Assembly: GCF_013141765.1 (NCBI RefSeq)
Contig: NZ_WHOD01000013.1
Coordinates: forward strand, 124,001-188,000
Direction of reading: 5' to 3'
DNA from: Paenibacillus foliorum
GTDB taxonomy: Bacteria > Bacillota > Bacilli > Paenibacillales > NBRC-103111
DNA length: 64,000 nt
Below, one piece after another: positions 18,097 to 25,455 of the stretch. Position 1 is the first letter of the stretch. Each line of letters starts with the position of its first letter. A program made the position numbers and the translations under genes. Below the pieces are notes generated by a model that did not search any database, was not told where the DNA came from, and worked only from the letters and a program-made list of their open reading frames with translations.

Positions 18097-19206
18097 ATGG
18101 CTTCACTATTTCAGAGCGCACAAACGAAAAAATGGGAATTTGTGTTTGACTGTTATGTTAACGGAAAACGAAAACAAGTGCGAAGAAGGGGGTATAAAAC
18201 AAAGCGGGAGGCGAATGATGAATTAGTCCGTCTACAAAATGAAGTGCAAGCTGTTGAGTATGTTGGGATCAGCCATAAGACAGTTGGCGAATTCATGGAA
18301 TACTGGCTAGTTAACGTAAGGAAGCATGAGTGTGAGGAAACTAGCTATTATAATAATGCTCTCTATCTGAAAAATCACATCATCCCTGGCCTTGGAAAAT
18401 ATAAATTACAGCAGCTTTCCCCCGTGCTATGCCAAAAATTTGTGAACGATATGCATCAGAAAGGGTATGCTCGCAATACCATTGACAGAGTCTGCACGCT
18501 CATCAAGTTAGCCTTGGATTCAGCCATAGACTATAAATACATTAAAGTGAATCACATGAGAAAAGTGAAGCTACCCAAGGCCCAGAAAAAGGAAATGAGG
18601 ATTTGGACTTTGTCTCAGGCTAATCATTTTCTGCATTTCGTGAAGAACAAGAGATATTACTGTGTATACGCGTTAGCGCTGATGACCGGTATGAGACAAG
18701 GTGAAATTTTAGGATTGCGTTGGAAGGACATCAATTTTGATAAGAAGATAATTACGGTTAGACAGACTTTGACTCATTACGGAAAATGCCTTAAGAGCGG
18801 AGCGAAGACAACTTCAAGCGAGAGAATCATTTCACTTCCGGATCAGTTGATATCCATACTTAAGAAGCAGCAAAACGAATACATGGCATTCAAGCTTCAA
18901 GTGGATCCATTCATTGATTTGGACTTGGTCGTGTACAACTTGAAGAACGGAGGCAGTCTTTTTCCAGCAAATTTGACGAAAACGTATATCAAAGATGTTA
19001 AGCAATCAGGCCTTCCTCATATTCCCTTTCATTCATTACGTCACACTCATGCGACAATGCTGATTGAAAAGAATGTCAATGTAAAGGTGATTTCCGAGCG
19101 GTTGGGTCATTCTAAGATTGGTGTTACGCTAGATGTATACAGTCATGTGCTTCCCAGTATGCAGCAGGATGTTGCCCATAAGCTGGATGAAATTATTAAC
19201 CTTTAA
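18097..19206 (+). CDS. Tyrosine recombinase, island integrase
   Basis: This 369-residue phage-type integrase has an N-terminal arm-binding domain (residues 1-55), a SAM-like core-binding domain (about 60-150) and a catalytic domain with Arg200 (TGMRQGEI), His312-x-x-Arg315 (HSLRH), His338 (RLGHSK) and nucleophile Tyr348 (DVYSHV). All catalytic residues are present, so it is probably active. CGGAGG lies before the ATG. The gene ends 76 bases from the right attachment site, as is typical. It is the likely agent of site-specific insertion into yunC. Confidence 0.95.
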   Translation: MASLFQSAQTKKWEFVFDCYVNGKRKQVRRRGYKTKREANDELVRLQNEVQAVEYVGISHKTVGEFMEYWLVNVRKHECEETSYYNNALYLKNHIIPGLGKYKLQQLSPVLCQKFVNDMHQKGYARNTIDRVCTLIKLALDSAIDYKYIKVNHMRKVKLPKAQKKEMRIWTLSQANHFLHFVKNKRYYCVYALALMTGMRQGEILGLRWKDINFDKKIITVRQTLTHYGKCLKSGAKTTSSERIISLPDQLISILKKQQNEYMAFKLQVDPFIDLDLVVYNLKNGGSLFPANLTKTYIKDVKQSGLPHIPFHSLRHTHATMLIEKNVNVKVISERLGHSKIGVTLDVYSHVLPSMQQDVAHKLDEIINL

Positions 19207-19211
19207 TTTAC

Positions 19212-19260
19212 TGTGATCAAGTTGTGATCAGCTTGATTTTAAAGGGCCGAAAGCCTTGTA
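19212..19260. repeat. Candidate integrase arm-type sites, right end
   Basis: TGTGATCAAGTTGTGATCAG at 19212-19231 matches 10561-10580, and AAAGCCTTGTA at 19250-19260 equals 10471-10481. They lie between the integrase stop codon and attR. Confidence 0.5.
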
Positions 19261-19282
19261 ACTACTAGGGTTTATGGGCAAA

Positions 19283-19302
19283 ATATCATGTGCGGCGCTC
19301 TT
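19283..19302 (+). repeat. attR: right 20-bp direct repeat of the island
   Basis: ATATCATGTGCGGCGCTCTT, identical to 10401-10420. Directly after it the sequence continues the yunC-like reading frame (DVGLLNERLKD). Confidence 0.88.
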
Positions 19303-19482
19303 GATGTAGGTTTGCTGAATGAACGGCTTAAGGATCGCCACATTATTGCTGCCCGGGCAACCGGTGTTCGTACAATTGAAGAGTTGCTGGATGCTCCGTT
19401 GGAAATGGTCACATACGAAGCAGAGCAGCTTGGAATAGTACCAGGAATGAAAGGTAGAGACGCTGTTTTGAAAATGAGATAG
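19285..19482 (+). pseudogene. yunC: 3' fragment of the yunC-like (DUF1805) gene
   Basis: It encodes the C-terminal 65 residues of YunC (IMCGALDVGLLNERLKD, then TGVRTIEELLDAPLE). The Met inside IMCGAL could be misread as a start, but no ribosome binding site precedes it and it is an internal residue of the family. The N-terminal part is at 10298-10420. Excision of the island would restore an intact gene of about 100 codons. Confidence 0.85.
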
Positions 19483-19541
19483 GTAAACAATTTTAGCATG
19501 TTGAACAAGAAAATTGGAGTATTACTGAGACAGGATATAGG

Positions 19542-19573
19542 CAGGCCATTGTTGTTCAATGGTCTGTTTTTTT
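19542..19573 (+). terminator. Rho-independent terminator
   Basis: CAGGCCATTG / CAATGGTCTG (one G-T pair) with a 5-nt loop and seven T residues, downstream of the yunC 3' fragment. Confidence 0.82.
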
Positions 19574-19610
19574 GTGTGAAACACATAATCGGAGCAGCTG
19601 GCGTAACTTT

Positions 19611-20273
19611 TCATAAATACTGCAGAAATTGCTTCAGTTCGTTTATTTCACCAATTCGGCCGATTGCCATAACACCTCTGTTTTTCATGATGTTCAAATC
19701 GGTTTGATAGCTTACAAATGGAATTCCAGCGTCATTAGAGCCTTTGCCGTCAATCCAGGAGTCCCCCAAGGATATCCAACTATCAATGGGTATATGGGCA
19801 AAATGGTCGAGAGCATACCGAAAACCGGAAGGAGAGGGCTTGAGCGAGGTCATCTGCTCTCTGCCGACAATCAGATCAAAATAACGGTCAATCTCCGTTT
19901 CCTGCAGGGCATGCTGGGCGGCTGTCAGAGCATTGTTCGTCACGACTGCCAAAGTAAACTTGTTGTGAATGGAAGCTAGAAAGTCAAGCACTCCAGCCTC
20001 CAGACCTGCGCCTTTCATACCTGCAAGCTCAAACTGGGATGCGATGCTCCATACCTGCTGTTCCAGCTCGACATCTAAGTGTAATTGCTTTGCATGCTCA
20101 ATTATCGTGGCTGTAGTGTGATGCTCAATAGGCAAGGTGCTCGGAAGTATACTTTGGTCCACCAAAAAATCAAAAATAGCATGTTTCATAGCTGGAAAGT
20201 TTATAAATGATTTCAATAGCGTGTTGTCCATATCAAAAATAATTCCTTGAGTAGGTCTCCGTTGTTGGACCAT
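19611..20273 (-). CDS. HAD superfamily hydrolase (phosphatase-like)
   Basis: This 220-residue protein has all HAD motifs: DMDNTL (nucleophile and acid/base Asp) near residue 14, VVTNN in motif II, a Lys in SLKPSPSGF, and GDSWIDGKGSNDAG in motif III/IV. The helical cap between motifs I and II puts it with the phosphoglycolate phosphatase / beta-phosphoglucomutase group. The substrate is unknown. It is a single leftward gene, convergent with the split yunC gene. Confidence 0.88.
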   Translation of the reverse strand: MVQQRRPTQGIIFDMDNTLLKSFINFPAMKHAIFDFLVDQSILPSTLPIEHHTTATIIEHAKQLHLDVELEQQVWSIASQFELAGMKGAGLEAGVLDFLASIHNKFTLAVVTNNALTAAQHALQETEIDRYFDLIVGREQMTSLKPSPSGFRYALDHFAHIPIDSWISLGDSWIDGKGSNDAGIPFVSYQTDLNIMKNRGVMAIGRIGEINELKQFLQYL

Positions 20274-20475
20274 TCGCGTTCACACCTGCCTTAGAAAATG
20301 AATTTACTTCATTTTATCATAGGTTATAATAGTTAACGGCATTCGTCTAAGCAATTGGATTCGAGTCGGCAGATCGGTATAATAGTAATGATACAGGAGC
20401 CGCTCGGAATTATGGTTTCAGCAGATGCTTATTATGATAGTTTTTTATAGAAAAGCTTGTGGGAGGAAGGTCATT

Positions 20476-21189
20476 TTGGATATTCAAAAAATTTCTTCGC
20501 GTAAAATATATGAGGCCATTGCAGATCAGATCAAGGAGCAAATCATCAGCGGTACATTAAAACCGGGAGATAAGCTGCCATCCACGAAGGATCTCGCAGA
20601 GAAGTTTCAGGTTGGACGCTCTACGCTGCGAGAGGCATTAAGTGCTTTGAAGGCAATGGGATTGTTGGAAATTCATCAAGGAGAAGGAAGTTATGTTCGA
20701 AGTATAGAATCGCAGGATGTAGACCTGCCGGTATTTGATTCGCTGCTGATGAACCGGGAAACAGTCATTGAACTGATCGAGGCGCGCAAAGCATTAGAAA
20801 TATCCAATGCAGCGCTCGCAGCTGATAAGCGGACGAATGAGGATATTGTAAAATTTGAGGCCGTTCTTAAAAATATGGAGGATTTTCTAGGTAACGAAGA
20901 GGAAGGCGAGCGATCGGATATGCTGTTCCATCTTACCCTAGCTGAAGCTTCACACAATTCAATTATGGCGCGAATGATTGATTCCATCTCGACTCAAATG
21001 CAGACAGCGATTCGAGAAACGAGACGGCTGCAGATGTATTCAAGCAAAACTGTATCCAAGCAGCTGTGGGAGGAGCATAAAGCGATCTTCGAGGCCATCC
21101 GGGATCAAGATACTGCTGGGGCCGAAGAAGCAATGCGCCGCCACTTATTTCATGTCGAGCAGGTGCTGTTGAAATTTTTGAAGAAGTAA
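20476..21189 (+). CDS. lutR: GntR family (FadR subfamily) regulator, LutR-type
   Basis: This 237-residue regulator has an N-terminal winged helix (LPSTKDLAEKFQVGRSTLRE at about residues 35-55) and a helical FCD effector domain with the metal-binding pattern DMLFH...H...H. A TTG start at 20476 is preferred because GGGAGG lies 10 bases upstream; the frame is open to 20425 without support. It stands upstream of lutABC in the same direction. In Bacillus subtilis LutR represses lutABC until lactate is present. The assignment rests on family plus position. Confidence 0.8.
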   Translation: MDIQKISSRKIYEAIADQIKEQIISGTLKPGDKLPSTKDLAEKFQVGRSTLREALSALKAMGLLEIHQGEGSYVRSIESQDVDLPVFDSLLMNRETVIELIEARKALEISNAALAADKRTNEDIVKFEAVLKNMEDFLGNEEEGERSDMLFHLTLAEASHNSIMARMIDSISTQMQTAIRETRRLQMYSSKTVSKQLWEEHKAIFEAIRDQDTAGAEEAMRRHLFHVEQVLLKFLKK

Positions 21190-21316
21190 GCTTAGTTAGT
21201 TTACATAGAATCAGACTTCCGTTCAGAGGACAAGGGAATATGCTGCAAAAATCAAGCAGCAGCTCCCTGCATAAAATGGAGAAAAGCTTAATATAAGCAT
21301 GAAAAAGGTTATATCT

Positions 21317-21345
21317 TTGACTGGAATAGCTGCTCAGCCTATATT
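21317..21345 (+). promoter_or_regulatory. Candidate sigma-A promoter in the lutR-lutA gap
   Basis: TTGACT, 17-bp spacer, TATATT. It points towards the small frame at 21569-21691 and its terminator, not directly at lutA. Confidence 0.5.
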
Positions 21346-21568
21346 TCTAAGTATTCTGAATATTTACAATATTCAAATAATATATTAATATTAGCTTAAC
21401 AAAAGGACAAACCTTACAGCAACCTTCACATTATTTACAAGTTTCGATCCGGGGCTTTTGGGTACAAGTCTTGACCTCCCAGCAGGCAAGCGTACCGAAA
21501 CAAATCTGAACCCCTGTGGTCGAATGTAAAATAAACACTTGGAGAGAAAGGGGATAGTCCATTGGAGA

Positions 21569-21691
21569 ATGTTAGCGAAGCATGTTCAATCTATTAGGGC
21601 ATGTGGGAATCCAACGAAAAAGTATTTATATTTTGAACCCAGTTGTTGTTTAGGTTCTATGAATGGAGCTGCAATTAAAAAAAGTGAATAG
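21569..21691 (+). CDS. Possible 40-residue cysteine-containing peptide
   Basis: An ATG frame of 40 codons (MLAKHVQSIRACGNPTKK, then YLYFEPSCCLGSMNG) has a promoter-like element about 220 bases upstream and a terminator 12 bases downstream. Ribosome binding is doubtful: AAAGGGG is about 16 bases away and GGAGA directly touches the ATG. It has three cysteines. I recognise no family. It could be a real small gene or a chance frame inside a non-coding transcript. The 780-base gap 21190-21969 otherwise holds only regulatory elements. Confidence 0.3.
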   Translation: MLAKHVQSIRACGNPTKKYLYFEPSCCLGSMNGAAIKKSE

Positions 21692-21702
21692 TAATTCTGA
21701 AT

Positions 21703-21740
21703 AAAGGTCCCTGTTTATTGAAAAATAGACAGGGATCTTT
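21703..21740 (+). terminator. Terminator-like hairpin upstream of lutA
   Basis: TCCCTGTTTATT pairs with AATAGACAGGGA over 11 of 12 positions, with flanking AAAGG/TCTTT. The T-tract is short. It separates the small unit from the lutABC leader. Confidence 0.65.
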
Positions 21741-21798
21741 GTATGTTTATATTTGGAAACTGGAAGATTAATAGGCTAGGGACTTCACAAAAAAGAAC

Positions 21799-21809
21799 TT
21801 ATCTGATAA
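21799..21809. promoter_or_regulatory. Candidate LutR operator
   Basis: TTATC-T-GATAA is a perfect inverted repeat about 160 bases before lutA, directly followed by a second CTGATAA. Its place between a LutR-type regulator and lutABC suggests a binding site. Not proven. Confidence 0.4.
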
Positions 21810-21969
21810 CCTGATAACTATAGGTTTAAATCGTTTATATAAATTAAAACTAAGTAAAATCAAGTAAGTCTTATTAAGCTGCAATTTAAAGTTCTTATAG
21901 AGGTTGTTCAAACAGTAGCTGGAAGATGACTTTTTGAACTCTCACTTCATTGTAAAGGAAGGTTAACTG

Positions 21970-22716
21970 ATGCGCGTCTCTTTATTTATTACTTGTTTGG
22001 CGGATCAATTGTATCCGGAAGTAGGAGAAAGTGTTGTAAGGCTGTTGAATCGTTATGGTTGTACAGTGGATTTTCCGGAAGCGCAGACATGCTGCGGCCA
22101 GCCTGCTTTTAACAGCGGTTACCAGGATGAGGCGAGGGAAGTAGCTCGAGGGTTAATCCGTGCATTTGAGCATAGTGATTATGTTGTATCACCGTCAGGC
22201 TCCTGTACAGGCATGGTGCATCATTATTACCCACAGCTGTTTGCCGATGAGCCAGAGTGGTTGAAAAAGGCTGAAGAGCTGGTAGAGAAAACGTATGAAT
22301 TTTCGCAGTTTTTAGTGAATGTGCTGGGTGTGACGGATGTAGGTGCTGTTTTAAATGAAAAAGTAACCTATCACCCGTCCTGTCATGCGATGCGTTTATT
22401 GGGTGTGAAGGAAGAACCAGGGAAGCTTCTGTCTGAAATAAAAGGGCTCGAGCTGATTGAGCTGCCTAAAAAAGAAGATTGCTGTGGATTTGGCGGTACC
22501 TTCGCGGTGAAAATGGCGGATATGTCGGAGGCTATGGTGTGCGAAAAAGCGAACCATGTCTGTTCCACTGGCGCTGAGGTTCTGGTAGGTACAGATATGG
22601 GTTGTCTGATGAATATCGGCGGACGTTTAAATAAAGATAATAAACCAATTCGTGTCATGCACTTGGCGCAGCTACTAGAGGAAGGGGTGAAGCAAAGTGA
22701 GTCAGGTCGTAAATGA
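21970..22716 (+). CDS. lutA: LutA, lactate utilisation iron-sulfur protein (CCG domains)
   Basis: This 248-residue protein has two cysteine-rich CCG domains: TCCGQPAFNSGYQ with upstream Cys, and SCHAMR...DCCGFGGTFAVKM. These domains bind iron-sulfur or heterodisulfide-type cofactors, as in GlpC and HdrB. With LutB and LutC it forms the cytoplasmic L-lactate oxidising complex that feeds electrons into respiration. AAGGAAGGTT precedes the ATG. It overlaps lutB by 20 bases, so the genes are co-transcribed and probably translationally coupled. Confidence 0.95.
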   Translation: MRVSLFITCLADQLYPEVGESVVRLLNRYGCTVDFPEAQTCCGQPAFNSGYQDEAREVARGLIRAFEHSDYVVSPSGSCTGMVHHYYPQLFADEPEWLKKAEELVEKTYEFSQFLVNVLGVTDVGAVLNEKVTYHPSCHAMRLLGVKEEPGKLLSEIKGLELIELPKKEDCCGFGGTFAVKMADMSEAMVCEKANHVCSTGAEVLVGTDMGCLMNIGGRLNKDNKPIRVMHLAQLLEEGVKQSESGRK

Positions 22717-24199
22717 AAAGGAACTGATCGGGACAGGCTTGAAAAAAAGGACGGAAGAAGCGCTGGCTGACGAGTTTTTGCGCAAAGCGGTTGCTTTCAC
22801 AACGGATAAGCTGAAAACAGGGAAGCTGAAAGCTACTGATGATTTTGGGCAATGGGAAGACTGGCGTGAACGTGGACGGTTGATTCGTAAACATGTGATC
22901 GATAATCTGGATTATTATTTGACACAATTTACGGATAATGTCGCTAAGGCTGGGGGACATGTTTACTTTTGTCAAACGGCCGATGAGGCTGTGAAGGTAT
23001 TCATGGATATTGCTGAGAAGCGTAAAGCCAAGCTTGTTGCAAAGGGCAAGTCGATGGTGTCGGAGGAAATCCATCTGAACCATCATTTGGAAGAGCATGG
23101 AATTGAAGCGATCGAGACGGATCTGGGTGAATACATTCTGCAGCTGGCGAAGGAAACTCCATCGCATTTGATCATTCCTGCCATCCATAAAAATAAACAG
23201 CAGATTGCCGATTTGTTTAATACGGAATCCGGCGAAAGCTTTCCGCCGGAGACGAAGGTGCTTGCCAACTTTGCAAGGCAGCGGCTGCGCAATTATTTCC
23301 TGGAGGCCGAAATTGGTCTGACCGGCTGTAATTTCGGCGTTGCCGAGTCGGGTTCGATTACTCTCGTATCGAATGAGGGGAACGGACGGATGGTTAGCAC
23401 GATCCCACAATCCCATGTGGTAATCATGGGGATGGAACGGCTGGTACCAACCTTCGACGACCTGGAGGTTGTGCTCAACCTGCTGGCGCGGAGCGCGACC
23501 GGACAGAAGCTGACGACGTACACGTCGATGATTACGGGACCGCGCCGCGAGGGTGAGCTCGACGGACCGGAGGAGCTGCACTTGATCGTCTTGGACAACG
23601 GACGCTCGGCGCAGCTCGGCGATCCGGTGTTCCAAGAGGTGCTGCACTGCATCCGCTGTGCAGCATGCTTGAACGTGTGCCCCGTGTACCGCCACGTGGG
23701 CGGGCACACCTACGGTAGCGTGTACAGCGGCCCCATCGGGGCCGTCTTGACGCCGCTGCTGCAGCAGGACATGAAGGAAGCTGGCCAGCTGGCCTACGCT
23801 TCCAGTCTGTGCGGGGCATGCTATGAGGCATGCCCGGTGAAGATCCCGCTGCACGATATGCTCGTGCAGCTGCGCGCTCGCAAGGTCAAGATGGGGCTGA
23901 CCCCACTTGCCGAGCGCGCTGCCTTCAAGACGTTCCAAACTGCGTTTGGGAACGTCACGCTCTACAAGGTGGCGACAAAGTCCGCCTACTATTTGCAGAA
24001 GCCTTTCATCAGCAAAGGCTTCATTAAGAATGGACCGGGCCCGATGTCCGGTTGGACGCAGTCACGCTTCTTCCCAATGAAGCCGAAGCAGTCCTTCCGT
24101 GATCGCTGGTCAACGCTTCAGCAGGAGCTGGCAAACGGAGCTAAAGGCCAGTCGGCACCTTCCGGGTCCGCGGCAGATAAAAGAGGTGACAACCAATGA
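22697..24199 (+). CDS. lutB: LutB, lactate utilisation iron-sulfur flavoprotein-like subunit
   Basis: This 500-residue protein has an N-terminal LUD domain and a C-terminal di-cluster ferredoxin domain with two CxxCxxCxxxCP motifs (CIRCAACLNVCP from Cys318; CGACYEACP after about 50 residues). It should pass electrons from lactate oxidation to the chain. The GTG start at 22697 has GAAGGGG upstream and lies inside the lutA 3' end. The middle part (23.4-23.9 kb) is visibly more GC-rich than its flanks. The stop overlaps lutC by 4 bases. Confidence 0.95.
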   Translation: MSQVVNEKELIGTGLKKRTEEALADEFLRKAVAFTTDKLKTGKLKATDDFGQWEDWRERGRLIRKHVIDNLDYYLTQFTDNVAKAGGHVYFCQTADEAVKVFMDIAEKRKAKLVAKGKSMVSEEIHLNHHLEEHGIEAIETDLGEYILQLAKETPSHLIIPAIHKNKQQIADLFNTESGESFPPETKVLANFARQRLRNYFLEAEIGLTGCNFGVAESGSITLVSNEGNGRMVSTIPQSHVVIMGMERLVPTFDDLEVVLNLLARSATGQKLTTYTSMITGPRREGELDGPEELHLIVLDNGRSAQLGDPVFQEVLHCIRCAACLNVCPVYRHVGGHTYGSVYSGPIGAVLTPLLQQDMKEAGQLAYASSLCGACYEACPVKIPLHDMLVQLRARKVKMGLTPLAERAAFKTFQTAFGNVTLYKVATKSAYYLQKPFISKGFIKNGPGPMSGWTQSRFFPMKPKQSFRDRWSTLQQELANGAKGQSAPSGSAADKRGDNQ

Positions 24200-24981
24200 G
24201 TGCAAACATAGGTAACATAACTGGACGCGAAGCGTTTATTGGCAATATAGCATCGCGGCTGGGCCGCAAAGCGCCAGCTGCGGTTGCTCCTGAGCATCCG
24301 TTTCGTGGAGCTCCCGATTTCTATAAAGAAATCGAGCGCACCACAGATGAGAAGATTGAATTGTTCACAGATAACTGGACTGCGTTGACGGGTAAGGTTC
24401 TTGTAGTCGATGAGGCTGAAGCGAATGAGAAGATTGGGGCATGGCTGCAGGAAGTAGCTGCGGAGCTCAAAGTAACACAGGTGTCCCGCTGGGAAAATGA
24501 GGGACTCATTGGGCTGGGCTTGGACGAGGCGCTGTCTGCCTCCGGCATCACTGTGGTGCCGTGGAAGCAGGCTGCTGCTGCAGCCGAGGCGGCTCTGCCG
24601 CTGGACGATGATGCGGAGTCCAGCTCGAACTGGTCCAAGCGCAGCGAGCTGCTGCAGCGCACGGAAAGATGCCAGATGGGGATCATCTGGCCGGATTATG
24701 CGGTCGCCAACACGAGTACACTCGTGCTGCAGTGCTCACCGGAGCATGGCCGCTCGGTCAGCCTGCTCACCGATATTTTGTTCGCCGTCTTCAGGGCGGA
24801 CCAGCTGGTTACCCGCATGGGCGAAGCATTCGGTCATGTTACCAAAGGCAAATCGGATGCGCGGCAGTATCCGTCATCGCTTAACCTGATTACGGGTCCA
24901 AGCCGCAGCGCGGATATTGAGAATGATTTGACTATCGGGATTCACGGTCCCGGTAAGGTGTATGCTGTAATAATTAAGTAA
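24196..24981 (+). CDS. lutC: LutC, lactate utilisation LUD-domain protein
   Basis: This 261-residue LUD-domain (DUF162) protein is the third subunit of the L-lactate oxidising system. Typical features are the central NTSTLVLQCSPEHGRSVSLL segment and the C-terminal GPSRSADIENDLTIGIHGP motif. It overlaps lutB by ATGA. The operon order lutR-lutA-lutB-lutC supports the assignment. It is followed by repeat-rich intergenic DNA. Confidence 0.94.
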   Translation: MSANIGNITGREAFIGNIASRLGRKAPAAVAPEHPFRGAPDFYKEIERTTDEKIELFTDNWTALTGKVLVVDEAEANEKIGAWLQEVAAELKVTQVSRWENEGLIGLGLDEALSASGITVVPWKQAAAAAEAALPLDDDAESSSNWSKRSELLQRTERCQMGIIWPDYAVANTSTLVLQCSPEHGRSVSLLTDILFAVFRADQLVTRMGEAFGHVTKGKSDARQYPSSLNLITGPSRSADIENDLTIGIHGPGKVYAVIIK

Positions 24982-25085
24982 GTTTTTATACTTTGCATCG
25001 CTCAACCTAGACAGCTACGCTCGTCTTGATGGCGGTGCAGCCGGTTATCCTTTAAGGAGCGGCGCAGCTGCTAGGAGCCCTGAGG

Positions 25086-25285
25086 GATTGAACGGAATTA
25101 ATAGTTCCGTTATTCAATCTGCCGCCTCCAATTGAAGGCTATAGCGGAAGTCGGACTTCCGTTATAAGGGCGAATGGGGGCATAGTGCATAACAAAAAGA
25201 GAGATAAAGGAAGTAGCTGTTCCGTTATCTCTCTTTTTGTTGTGCTTTTCAGGTGATAAAGGAACTAACGCTTCCGCTATTTTCC
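25086..25285. repeat. Cluster of four palindromic intergenic repeats
   Basis: Four inverted repeats share a core like GGAA(n5-7)TTCCGTTAT: 25086-25119, 25139-25166, 25191-25241 and 25255-25285. The third has stems of over 20 bp with A- and T-tracts, so it can also act as a bidirectional terminator between lutC and the convergent AraC regulator. They fill most of the 474-base gap 24982-25455. A shorter relative (GACTTCCGTT) occurs near 21220. Confidence 0.7.
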
Positions 25286-25455
25286 TCCACCTCCGTGGAT
25301 GCAGCTCGGCTATTAACGAGGACACTTGATTTTAATCCCACACCCGCAATGCCCTCCCCACGCACCAACGAATGGATTCGCGCATGAAGGGCTGTCAGGC
25401 TTCCCTGACGGTTTGGGGTGAGCGAGGCTTCCCCCTTTTCTTCGCAGCAACCCTT

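Larger units (their letters stand above)
10401..19302. mobile_element. Integrated genomic island carrying a lasso peptide cluster, inserted in yunC
   Basis: The island is bounded by perfect 20-bp direct repeats that lie in the two halves of one split DUF1805 gene. It contains, in order, a FliB-like lysine methylase, a lasso peptide cyclase, precursor, peptide kinase, PqqD-like protein and ABC exporter, then an excisionase-like protein and a tyrosine integrase next to the right end. This is the layout of an integrase-driven island. No replication, conjugation or phage structural genes are present, so it is not a prophage or a self-transmissible element by itself. Repeated motifs near both ends (10471-10580 and 19212-19260) look like integrase arm sites. 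Confidence 0.85.

Noticed and set aside
10401..19302. Prophage remnant
   Set aside because: Integrase and excisionase are present but no phage structural, lysis or replication genes, so an integrative island fits better.
19288..19482. Independent small protein starting at the ATG inside attR
   Set aside because: This Met is an internal residue of the YunC family, no ribosome binding site precedes it, and the missing N-terminal half is found at the other island end.
22655..23938. Open frame of 427 codons on the minus strand
   Set aside because: It is fully antisense to lutB, which has clear ferredoxin and LUD motifs. The frame is a by-product of lutB codon use.
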